Origin: Bacteroidota bacterium
GTDB lineage: Bacteria > Bacteroidota > Bacteroidia > M30B66
Assembly (NCBI GenBank): GCA_947497195.1
Contig: CANMGM010000113.1
Span: forward strand, 1-7,414
Length of the DNA: 7,414 nt
Direction of reading: 5' to 3'
Part shown: positions 1 through 6,800 of the stretch, piece by piece
How positions within the stretch are numbered: position 1 is the stretch's first letter
Layout of the letters: every line of letters starts with the position of its first letter
Notes under the pieces: model-generated
What the model was told of the DNA's origin: nothing
Database searches by the model: none
Seen by the model: the letters and a program-made list of their open reading frames with translations, nothing else
Program-made: the position numbers and the translations under genes

Positions 1-399
1 ACGCCGGTTCGAATCGCTCGCCATAAGCCAGTTGTTCGCAGTTCGTTTTGAACTGAGCAGCACAACGTGATCATTAATTGGAATTTGCTTTTCGGCTCGA
101 AAATGCTCGCAGATTTCGAAAAAGTCGTTCCATTCTGTACTGTCTTCGCCCTCATTTTTCCATTGTGGATCGTTGTAAGGTTGAAAGAATACCGATTGTT
201 GTTCGGCAACAACCGTTGGCATGTAATCGGCCTCCACTTCACTGTCAGCCCTCGATAATTCAATATGCCTTCCAATGCGGTATGGTGCCTCAATACTATG
301 AAACCGCATCACACCGGGAAACTGTGCAAGGTAGTTGTGCACACCTTGCAGGGTTTCCTTATCGACATCTGCACTGCGCAGAATATGAATTTGAATCAT
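1..399 (-). CDS. Unrecognised protein, N-terminal part (runs off left edge)
   Basis: This reading frame is open on the minus strand from an ATG at 399-397 to the window edge, giving 133 codons with no stop; the C-terminus lies outside. The start is well bounded, because an in-frame TGA lies at 414-412 with no other ATG in between. The gene begins 27 nt after the stop of the VWA gene, in the same direction, so the two are probably cotranscribed. The visible part has no signal peptide or membrane segment, so it is probably cytoplasmic. Residues 1-60 look like alternating strands and helices (MIQIHILRSA at the start). Residues 88-101 form a likely helix with aromatic and acidic residues (TEWNDFFEICEHFR), followed by a hydrophobic strand HVVLLSS (111-117) and NNWLMASD (122-129). 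I do not recognise the family and assign no function. Codon use and composition resemble the neighbours, supporting a real gene. Confidence 0.8.
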   Translation of the reverse strand, partial: MIQIHILRSADVDKETLQGVHNYLAQFPGVMRFHSIEAPYRIGRHIELSRADSEVEADYMPTVVAEQQSVFFQPYNDPQWKNEGEDSTEWNDFFEICEHFRAEKQIPINDHVVLLSSKRTANNWLMASDSNRR

Positions 400-426
400 G
401 CTTATGAAACTTCAGTTCAAGGTACA

Positions 427-1047
427 TTAAAAATTTTCGTCGAAACGGATTTTCTTTTCCATCATGTGTTCTGAAAGAGCAATTGACTCGCTATCCATTA
501 CTTCACGCACAGCAACTTTCTTGAACATGAGATTTTCAGAAGGCGACAGGTTTATTCTCGACCCGATGCTTGTAAACGAATCAAAGTCGGCCCCCAACAT
601 CTTAAACTTCCAGCGTTCGCTCGATTTCAGGCTTCCAACAAGGCATCCAACATAATCGTAGGAATAAATGCGGGATGCATTTTCCTCCCCGTCCGTTAAA
701 ATTACCGCAATTGCATCATCGTGTTCTGCCATTTCTTCATCGATCGTATTCAACGTAACCGCCATGGCATCGAGCAATGCAGTTCCACCCTCAGGATCGA
801 CTCCGCTCAGATTAATTTTACTCAAACTTTCGGCAGGCGCCGCATTGATAAAGTAGGTTAAGTTGGTATTGAAGAATGCGACCGTTACCTCAATCGGCAA
901 ATCGGGATGTTCTGCTGCCAATTTCTTTATCGAATCCATCTGGGCTACCAATGCTTCCATCGTTGCGCCCCAGCACGAAGCCATGCTTCCGCTGCGATCC
1001 AATAACAATAAATAATGTGTCGTGCTTTTTGTTTTTTGCGTTTTCAT
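427..1047 (-). CDS. Soluble VWA-domain protein with intact MIDAS
   Basis: This is a 206-residue protein that is essentially one von Willebrand factor type A domain, a Rossmann-like fold that binds a divalent metal and mediates protein-protein contacts. The metal-ion-dependent adhesion site (MIDAS) looks complete: D17-x-S19-x-S21 in LLLLDRSGSM, T89 in GGTALLDA, and D119 in VILTDGEEN. There is no signal peptide, membrane segment or second domain, so it is probably an intracellular adaptor or scaffold. The frame can be extended 24 codons to a TTG at 1119. I prefer the ATG at 1047, because the extension would cross a putative promoter and palindrome and the VWA strand begins soon after this Met. 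The residues after about 140 (SSERWKFKMLGADFDSF) fit the last strands and helices of the fold. The unrecognised gene starting at 399 follows after 27 nt and may encode its partner. No MoxR ATPase or other typical VWA partner is visible in the window, so the pathway is unknown. Confidence 0.88.
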   Translation of the reverse strand: MKTQKTKSTTHYLLLLDRSGSMASCWGATMEALVAQMDSIKKLAAEHPDLPIEVTVAFFNTNLTYFINAAPAESLSKINLSGVDPEGGTALLDAMAVTLNTIDEEMAEHDDAIAVILTDGEENASRIYSYDYVGCLVGSLKSSERWKFKMLGADFDSFTSIGSRINLSPSENLMFKKVAVREVMDSESIALSEHMMEKKIRFDENF

Positions 1048-1071
1048 TTTACGTGCTTTAAAAGTGTCAGG

Positions 1072-1102
1072 CAAAATTGCAGACTTGGTATTCCGTTTAC
1101 AA
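1072..1102 (-). promoter_or_regulatory. Putative Bacteroidota-type promoter of the VWA gene
   Basis: Read on the minus strand, a TTG (1102-1100) is followed after 20 nt by CAATTTTG (1079-1072). That matches the Bacteroidota -7 consensus TAnnTTTG at all but its first base, and the spacing fits the usual 17-23 nt. Transcription would start near 1066, leaving a leader of about 20 nt before the ATG at 1047. The inference rests on consensus matching alone in AT-rich DNA. Confidence 0.4.
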
Positions 1103-1105
1103 GGA

Positions 1106-1119
1106 TTGCAAGCTTGCAA
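1106..1119. promoter_or_regulatory. 14-nt perfect palindrome, candidate operator
   Basis: TTGCAAGCTTGCAA is its own reverse complement. It lies immediately upstream of the putative -33 element of the VWA gene, where an activator or repressor dimer could bind. Thirteen bases including most of it (GCAAGCTTGCAAG, 1108-1120) recur at 1179-1191 inside the neighbouring terminator. No regulator gene is visible nearby, so an operator role is inferred from symmetry and position only. Confidence 0.35.
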
Positions 1120-1172
1120 GAAATCGCATATATATCACTATCAATTAAATACAATTATTGAACTGAAATAAA

Positions 1173-1202
1173 AAAAGCGCAAGCTTGCAAGCCTGCGCTT
1201 TT
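1173..1202 (-). terminator. Rho-independent terminator after the DUF2795 gene
   Basis: AAAAGCGCA (1173-1181) pairs perfectly with TGCGCTTTT (1194-1202). Inside lies the palindrome GCTTGCAAGC (1183-1192), which extends the stem past one A/C mismatch. On the minus strand a run of seven T (1176-1170) follows the GC-rich stem, 20 nt beyond the stop of the DUF2795 gene, so it terminates that gene. On the plus strand a short TTTTG also follows, but no plus-strand gene precedes it. Confidence 0.85.
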
Positions 1203-1221
1203 GTTTGGTAAAATTTACCGT

Positions 1222-1443
1222 TCAATATTCGTCCTCGTTAAAGAAGAAATCGTCCTTGGTAGGATAATCGGGCCAGATTTCGTCGATGCTTTCATACGCC
1301 TCGCCTTCATCCTCTATTTCCTGTAAATTCTCTATTACTTCCAGCGGTGCGCCCGAACGTATAGCAAAATCAATTAATTCGTCTTTTGTTGCAGGCCATG
1401 GAGCATCCTCCAGATAAGAAGCCAATTCTAATGTCCAGTACAT
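1222..1443 (-). CDS. DUF2795-family small acidic protein
   Basis: This 73-residue protein matches, from memory, a compact protein widely conserved in Bacteroidota and assigned to the DUF2795 family. The recognisable core is residues 13-47: a YLEDAPWPATKDEL start, then a helix through IDFAIRSGAPLEVIENLQEIED, as in the family pattern 'yPAtkdeLi..A...gAp.evie.L..i.d'. The tail after residue 50 (EIWPDYPTKDDFFFNEDEY) is aromatic and acidic. The protein has 22 Asp/Glu against 3 Lys/Arg and no signal peptide or membrane segment, so it is cytoplasmic and strongly negatively charged. The molecular function of the family is not established as far as I know. It stands between the adenosyltransferase operon and the VWA unit in the same direction. 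A putative promoter upstream and a strong terminator downstream suggest it is transcribed alone. Confidence 0.9.
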   Translation of the reverse strand: MYWTLELASYLEDAPWPATKDELIDFAIRSGAPLEVIENLQEIEDEGEAYESIDEIWPDYPTKDDFFFNEDEY

Positions 1444-1484
1444 AATGCCTTTTTTTATCGATTAACGTTATGGATAGTGTTTTG

Positions 1485-1500
1485 TTGGATGCACATCCAA
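1485..1500. repeat. Inverted repeat in the DUF2795 leader
   Basis: TTGGATG (1485-1491) and CATCCAA (1494-1500) are perfect 7-nt arms separated by CA. The element lies just downstream of the putative -7 box, about 42 nt before the DUF2795 start. It could be an operator or a short RNA hairpin. It lacks a T-run on the minus strand, so it is not a terminator for the upstream operon. Confidence 0.4.
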
Positions 1501-1507
1501 TTTTCCG

Positions 1508-1532
1508 CAAAAATAGAAAAGGAACGATACAA
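1508..1532 (-). promoter_or_regulatory. Putative promoter of the DUF2795 gene
   Basis: On the minus strand TATTTTTG (1515-1508) is a perfect match to the Bacteroidota -7 consensus TAnnTTTG. A TTTG lies 14 nt upstream of it, which is closer than the usual 17-23 nt, so only the -7 box is convincing. The predicted start near 1502 would leave a leader of roughly 60 nt containing the inverted repeat at 1485-1500. Confidence 0.35.
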
Positions 1533-1552
1533 ATATCGATTGTTGATTTATT

Positions 1553-2101
1553 TTAACCTCTTGGTTTCCAAGCTATTTCTTCGGCATTCGTTTCTTTGCT
1601 CAGCATCCGGGCCAACACAAAGAGGTAATCCGACAAACGATTCAGATATCGCACAATCGATTCGTCGACCGATTCGCTTTCGTTGAGCAAAACAACAAGT
1701 CGTTCGGCTCGTCGGCAAACGCAGCGTGCTACGTGACAATGCGAAACGGCCAATGAGCCGCCCGGTAAAACGAAATTGCGCATTTCGGGCAATTCGGATG
1801 TCATGCGGTCTATTTCCATCTCTAGGTAAACAATTTCCTTGGCATGAAAAGCCGGCAAGGCGAAACTAGTATTTCCGGGTTCCATGGCCAGATGCGAGCC
1901 AATGGTGAACAATTGTTCCTGAATACGCACAATTGCCTCGGCATGCGCACTCGCTCCCGGTGTATCGCGCAATAAGCCTAAAAAGGAATTCAACTCATCG
2001 AGCGTGCCGTAACTTTCGATACGAATGTGATGCTTCGGAACGCGCGCACCTCCCAATAATCCGGTTTCTCCCTTGTCGCCCGTGCGTGTGTAAATTTTCA
2101 T
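1553..2101 (-). CDS. Cob(I)alamin adenosyltransferase, PduO type
   Basis: This 182-residue protein should transfer the adenosyl group of ATP to cob(I)alamin, making adenosylcobalamin (EC 2.5.1.17), the cofactor of enzymes such as methylmalonyl-CoA mutase. It is the PduO/MMAB type, a trimeric five-helix bundle, not the CobA or EutT type. The family signatures are all present in order: ATP-binding N-terminus YTRTGDKGETGL (4-15), YGTLDELNS (31-39), FVLPGGS (110-116), the Arg-rich helix HVARCVCRRAER (123-134) and YLNRLSDYLFVLAR (152-165). The length is normal for a stand-alone enzyme without the extra C-terminal domain of some PduO proteins. The ATG at 2101 puts the conserved YTRTGD motif at residue 4, as usual for the family. 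It starts 3 nt after the stop of the ABC ATPase, so it is very likely cotranscribed. No cobalamin riboswitch or other B12 gene is evident in the window. Confidence 0.96.
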   Translation of the reverse strand: MKIYTRTGDKGETGLLGGARVPKHHIRIESYGTLDELNSFLGLLRDTPGASAHAEAIVRIQEQLFTIGSHLAMEPGNTSFALPAFHAKEIVYLEMEIDRMTSELPEMRNFVLPGGSLAVSHCHVARCVCRRAERLVVLLNESESVDESIVRYLNRLSDYLFVLARMLSKETNAEEIAWKPRG

Positions 2102-2104
2102 GTG

Positions 2105-2824
2105 CTATGCTTTCTGGTAAACCCGAATGTTTGGATTTATAGTATCCGATTCAATAATACCATCGCGCAGTCGAATGATTCGGTGTGCGTGCAGGGCAAT
2201 ATCTTCCTCGTGCGTTACAATTATAATGGTATTGCCCGATTTGTGAATGTCGTGCAGCAAACCCATAATCTCAATAGATGTCTTCGTATCAAGGTTTCCC
2301 GTAGGTTCATCGGCCAAAAGGATCGAAGGGTTGTTTACCAAGGCCCTCGCTATAGCAACACGCTGCCGTTGACCTCCCGATAGTTCATTGGGGCGATGCA
2401 TGATACGGTCCGATAAGCCTACCTGATCCAATGCCCGCTTCGCCTGTTTATCACGTTCATCTTTTTTCAATCCCGCATAAATAAGCGGAAGTATTACGTT
2501 ATCGAGCGCTGTAGACCGCGGCAACAGATTAAATGTCTGGAAAATAAATCCGATTTCCTTGTTGCGGATTTCGGCCAGTTCATTGTCCGACAACTGCGCA
2601 ACTTCCCTCCCGTTCAAATAATATTCGCCCTCAGTTGGCGTATCAAGGCAGCCCAGAATGTTCATTAGTGTCGATTTTCCCGAGCCCGATGGTCCCATCA
2701 GTGCCACATATTCGCCGCGTTGAACAAGCAGGTCGACCGACTTTAAAACCTTGATGGTTTCGTTGCCCAGTTTGAAGTTCCGCACCAATTTGCGGATGTC
2801 GATTACGGTTTCTGATTGTGCCAT
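2105..2824 (-). CDS. ABC transporter ATP-binding protein, MacB/LolD-like
   Basis: This 239-residue protein is a single nucleotide-binding domain that would power a membrane permease from the cytoplasmic face. All motifs are intact: Walker A GPSGSGKST (44-52), Q-loop at Q96 (FIFQTFNLLP), signature LSGGQRQRVAIARAL (148-162), Walker B ILLADEPTG (168-176), D-loop NLD (177-179) and H-loop H205 (IIIVTHE). The text around Walker A (LMNILGCLDTPTEGEYYLNG) and the DEPTGNLD stretch are typical of the MacB/LolD/FtsE group, which handles lipoproteins, peptides or drugs with a MacB-type permease. No permease lies in the window, so the substrate cannot be read from context. An AGGA-like site lies 3 nt upstream of the ATG at 2824, closer than usual. 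It follows the methyltransferase stop by 37 nt and precedes the adenosyltransferase by 3 nt, consistent with an operon. Confidence 0.95.
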   Translation of the reverse strand: MAQSETVIDIRKLVRNFKLGNETIKVLKSVDLLVQRGEYVALMGPSGSGKSTLMNILGCLDTPTEGEYYLNGREVAQLSDNELAEIRNKEIGFIFQTFNLLPRSTALDNVILPLIYAGLKKDERDKQAKRALDQVGLSDRIMHRPNELSGGQRQRVAIARALVNNPSILLADEPTGNLDTKTSIEIMGLLHDIHKSGNTIIIVTHEEDIALHAHRIIRLRDGIIESDTINPNIRVYQKA

Positions 2825-2861
2825 TTTTCCTTCATCAAACGTACGCGAATTTGCTTTGTTC

Positions 2862-3653
2862 TCAAAAGCCGAAATACGATTGCCGCAAATTAAAGTGCTG
2901 CCTTGCCTGATTGCTTCGGAAAAACACCATGCCTAAGCGGAAAAAATCGATGCTTTGCTGCACTTCGCTCATAGCTTTAATCTCGTTCCATGCTCTTTCC
3001 ATTCCGGGGCTCCAGTGAATATCGTCGAGAATTACAATGCTGTTTTCGTGCAGAAACGGCAACATCATGCGAAAATTCTGAATCGTTGCATCATAGGTGT
3101 GATCCCCGTCGATAAAGGCAATGTCGATGCGTGGATTAGTATGCAGGAAGTTTGGAAGCGTTATGTTAAAAAGCCCATCATGTAACGTTATATTCAGCGC
3201 GCTTTCTCTTTCGAAAAGGCATCGGTTTAACTCCGCAAGTGTTGAATCGCCTTCGAATGTGTGCAACTGTGCCTGTGGAGCAGCTTTGGCTAAGTAAAGG
3301 GTCGATAATCCTAGGCCGGTTCCCAGTTCTACGATGCATTGCGGATTCGCATGTTTGGCGATGCGGTAAAATGCCTCACACCAGTTTTTCGTGCTTAAAA
3401 TTTTCTCTGCAATTTCTGCGATCGTTTCTTTACCCGGTTTGGAAGATGCGCCAATACCTGCACGTTGAATTGGTGATTTATCATTTAGTAGCTCAAGTCG
3501 GATGCTGTTCAGTTTATCAAAATCGTTATTATGTTGGCCTCTTCTGATAAGCTCGTGGTACAGATGAAAAACGAATGGCGAATGCACCCGATGCAGACCC
3601 TTGGAACGCAAAAGGAATTTTAGAAATGAAAGGATGCGGAAGGTGTTTTTCAT
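2862..3653 (-). CDS. Class I SAM-dependent methyltransferase
   Basis: This 263-residue cytoplasmic enzyme is predicted to transfer a methyl group from S-adenosylmethionine; the acceptor is unknown. The Rossmann-fold SAM site is visible as motif I IVELGTGLGLSTLYLAK (107-123), followed by the acidic strand end HTFEGD (131-136), with E134 likely contacting the ribose. IDIAFIDGDHTYDAT (176-190) and IVILDDIHWSPGM (206-218) match the motifs of O-methyltransferases of the Methyltransf_24 type, where the Asp/His residues can ligate a metal. The N-terminal segment RVHSPFVFHLYHEL (22-35) is a signature I associate with a Bacteroidota-specific branch of the family. It is probably the first gene of an operon with the ABC ATPase and the adenosyltransferase. 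The ATG at 3653 gives the expected N-terminus just upstream of the HSPFVF signature. Confidence 0.9.
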   Translation of the reverse strand: MKNTFRILSFLKFLLRSKGLHRVHSPFVFHLYHELIRRGQHNNDFDKLNSIRLELLNDKSPIQRAGIGASSKPGKETIAEIAEKILSTKNWCEAFYRIAKHANPQCIVELGTGLGLSTLYLAKAAPQAQLHTFEGDSTLAELNRCLFERESALNITLHDGLFNITLPNFLHTNPRIDIAFIDGDHTYDATIQNFRMMLPFLHENSIVILDDIHWSPGMERAWNEIKAMSEVQQSIDFFRLGMVFFRSNQARQHFNLRQSYFGF

Positions 3654-3857
3654 CGAGTTCGCGAAGATAGAATATCCATTTACAGAATATTTCGGGAGAA
3701 ATAAATTACTGGATACGTCCCTACAAAAATCTTGAAAGACTTTTACAGGTTATATTTTGATACTGTAAATAGCTTTTGAGCGGGTAAGAAACGAGTGAAG
3801 CTTATAATGCGAATTATTTAATACTTTTCACCTTTGAAGCACTAAAAAACTTCAGCC
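3654..3857. other. Divergent intergenic region, 204 bp
   Basis: This AT-rich stretch separates the minus-strand methyltransferase operon from the plus-strand T9SS gene, so it should carry both promoters. I found no element fitting the TTG-N(17-23)-TAnnTTTG pattern well in either direction; partial -7 matches exist (CACCTTTG at 3829-3836 on the plus strand), but without a spaced TTG. There is no clear Shine-Dalgarno site before either start. The main structure is an inverted repeat at 3742-3769. No small ORF or RNA gene is evident. Confidence 0.6.
3742..3769. repeat. Inverted repeat TTTACAG / CTGTAAA
   Basis: TTTACAG (3742-3748) and CTGTAAA (3763-3769) are perfect 7-nt arms around a 14-nt AT-rich spacer. 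A third TTTACAG lies at 3679-3685, close to the methyltransferase start. Arms about two helical turns apart centre-to-centre could bind a dimeric regulator of the divergent genes. Short AT-rich repeats can also arise by chance. Confidence 0.35.
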
Positions 3858-6800
3858 ATGAAAAAGCTCCTTCTTCTCTTCGTTTTAATTTTGAGCGTGA
3901 TGAATGCTCGTGCTCAGACGTGCTCGGCCCCGATAGCCTTAACCATCATGAACGGCAATATGTATCGATTTTATACCGATACGGTTCCGGGTATTCAGTC
4001 CTACGCTTGGATTGTTACTACCTTCGAAGACGATACGGCCACCTCAACGGGAAGCTTCAGTTCTACTCCATCTGCTTATTTCTCAGGCAGCACCTTCAAC
4101 TCGCCCGATTATGTGGAGGCTTGTCTAACACTAACATTCGATGATGGTTGCGTGGCTAGCAGTTGCGATACTTTTGTGTATTGCGATGCTGGTTTTACCT
4201 ACGCATTAAACGAGCAATATGCACTCACACTTACGCCCGATTTTCCTGCGGGATATATGAACGAGCTACATTACTGGACCGTTAGTGGCCCGGGTATTCC
4301 CAACCCGACACAAAACACAGAGATCGCCACGTATTATGTGGCGCCCGGCGCTACCTACAATGTATGTCAGCAATTGATGATTACGTCGTCGGGATGTAAT
4401 ACCAGCGAATGTCAGGAAATTACCATCCCAAACACAACCGTACCAGTGTGCGATGCCGCCTTTACCTATTATTATCTACCAACGAACGCGTATCTGAATG
4501 TGAGTTCGGCCTATACGTATGGCCAAGGATCGTTTGAGCATAACTGGCTTGTTACAAGCTACATGAGCGACGGTACCGTAAATACAAACAACCAGCTCAA
4601 TGTGAACAACAACGGCTTGTTTGTGGCTGCAAATACCAGCGCGCTCGAAATCTGCCACACGTTGACTAACCTCAACACCGGTTGTGTAGATTCAAGCTGC
4701 CAGTATCTCGATTTTTGTACTGCCGAATACACACATGTAATTGATACGGCTAATCAGGTGTTGACCTTAACAGCCGGCGGAATTCAAACCCTGGCATCGC
4801 ACTCCTGGAATGTTACCTATCATGCCACAGGTGGAGTATACGATTCGGAGATATTAAACGGACCTATTGCCACTTTCTTGCTTCCAGAAGGCATACTTGA
4901 TATGACCATTTGCCATGTGGTAAACAATACATTCCCAGGTTCTACGTGTTCTACATACGCCTGCGATACCATTGTATTCTGCAATGCCGAATTTACGGTG
5001 ATCGATAATGGTAACGGAACAGCAGGCATTTGGGCAGTAAGTCCACCAACGCCCGGCGCTGTGTACACGTGGAGTATAACGGGACCCGGTTACAATGGAG
5101 CAGCATATTCTGGATCTTATTTCAACTTTACACCTGTTCCCAACGAGCCGTATTATGTATGCATGGCTTATTTCAATGCCGAAACCGGCTGCAGCGCCAG
5201 CAATTGCGATACGGTAGTGGTGGAAGGAATTTCAGATACTTGCTCGGCCGAGTTTACACTAAACTATGAAAATTTTATTTTAACAGGAATTCCTGTAACG
5301 CCCTACACTTCGGGCAATGAATATGCTTGGACCATCAATAGCAGCATTTACGGCGCAGTAAGTTATTCAAGTATGAACTTCATTCACACGTTATTGCCCG
5401 ATGCCGGGGAAGTAACAGTTTGTCTCAATGTTACCAACGTATTGTTGAATTGTACCGATGTATATTGCGATACGCTTTTGATATCGCCCGATACATCCTG
5501 TACCGCCGAAATAGTTATGGGCTACGCTCCCGATGGATGGCCCATGTTCTCGGCAAATGGCAACAGCACTATTGCCTCTTACAGCTGGGTTCTCACCCCC
5601 TACGACTCGAATGGTGAAGCCGTTGGAACAGGATTCTATTCCACCCAAAGCAATTCCTATATTCCTTCGGGAGTAGCATATGCATATATAGAAGCATGCC
5701 TCGAGCTATCGTTCACCAGCGGTTGCGTTTGGAACAACTGTCAAACCTTCACTGCGCCTCCCGATACGGCCAACACGCTTCCTTGCAACGCTTTGTTTAC
5801 CTACACAGGTCCGCTACCGATTGGAAACAGCTACAACTTTATCGGTGTAACAAACGAAGAAACGGCTTACCACCTGTGGACATTCGGCGATGGTACTTCA
5901 TCTTCACAGGTATCGCCATTCCACGCGTTCGAAACCACCGGATTGTACACTGTTTGCCACATCGTGGGAGTAAATGGTATTTGCGCCGATACCGTTTGCT
6001 ATACAGCCAACTTTATTGGTAATGATAATACGGGCTTGTTCATTGCTGGTGAAGTGAACGTGGGCGCCAATGTGCCCGATAACGGGAAAGTTAAGCTGTA
6101 TACGCTCGATACCTTGAGCAATAGCGTATCGCTTGTTTCTGAGTATACGCTGAGCAATTCGGGCAATTACATCTTCAACGGACTCGAAGCCGGTATTTAC
6201 CTCATCAAAGCCGGATTGGTGCAAGGCTCGGCCTGGTATGGCGACTATGTGCCCACGTATTTTGGAAGTCAGTTCTATTGGTTCGATGCAGAACCGGTAT
6301 ATCTTACTCAAAGTGGCGATAACTATGACATAGCGCTCATCTACGCGGGCAACGGCGGAGGTCCAGGTTCGGTAAGCGGTAACATCGACGATGGTCCGTT
6401 CCGATTGATGGATCCTGAATCGGCGGGAGTTGAAAATTCCAATCCTGTAGCAGGAGCCGATGTAATCGTTACCAATTTAAACGGCAACCCTCAGCGCTGG
6501 ATGGATGCCGACGATAGCGGAAATTTCAATATCAACAATCTGGCTTACGGCACGTATCGTTTGTTGGCCGACGAGCCGGGCATGACCTGCGTTCCGATTG
6601 AGTTTACCATTTCGCCCGAATTCCCTTCTGTATTTATAGAACTTGTAATGGGCGAGGATTTAACCGGAGTAGAGGACAATACCCCGATTATAGCGCTTGG
6701 CGAAATATATCCAAATCCGGCTCAGAGCAATACATTCATTAAATTGAATAGTAATTCAACTGATGATATTATGATTCAGGTAAGCAGCCTCGATGGTAAA

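Noticed and set aside
78..407. Plus-strand open frame of 109 codons over the left end.
   Set aside because: It lies opposite the uninterrupted minus-strand frame that starts at 399, which has sensible composition and operon spacing; the plus-strand translation resembles no protein.
427..1119. Longer VWA reading frame starting at TTG 1119, with a Cys-containing N-terminal extension (ACNPCK).
   Set aside because: The start is a TTG lying inside the 14-nt palindrome and upstream of the putative promoter; the ATG at 1047 gives a normal VWA N-terminus.
1525..1538. Small hairpin CGATA-CAAA-TATCG after the adenosyltransferase stop, considered as the operon terminator.
   Set aside because: Only five AT-rich base pairs, and the tract that follows on the minus strand is interrupted by C and G; it is too weak to call a terminator.
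3654..3857. Possible cobalamin riboswitch upstream of the operon containing the B12 adenosyltransferase.
   Set aside because: I see no B12-box-like sequence or the long structured leader expected of this class; the region is short and AT-rich.
3858..5999. DNA-level tandem repeat (minisatellite) within the T9SS gene.
   Set aside because: The periodicity is clear in the protein, but the DNA of the modules has diverged and no long exact repeat is visible.
5904..6311. Minus-strand open frame of 135 codons inside the T9SS gene.
   Set aside because: It is antisense to a strongly supported coding region; its translation has no recognisable domain and is best explained as a shadow of codon bias.
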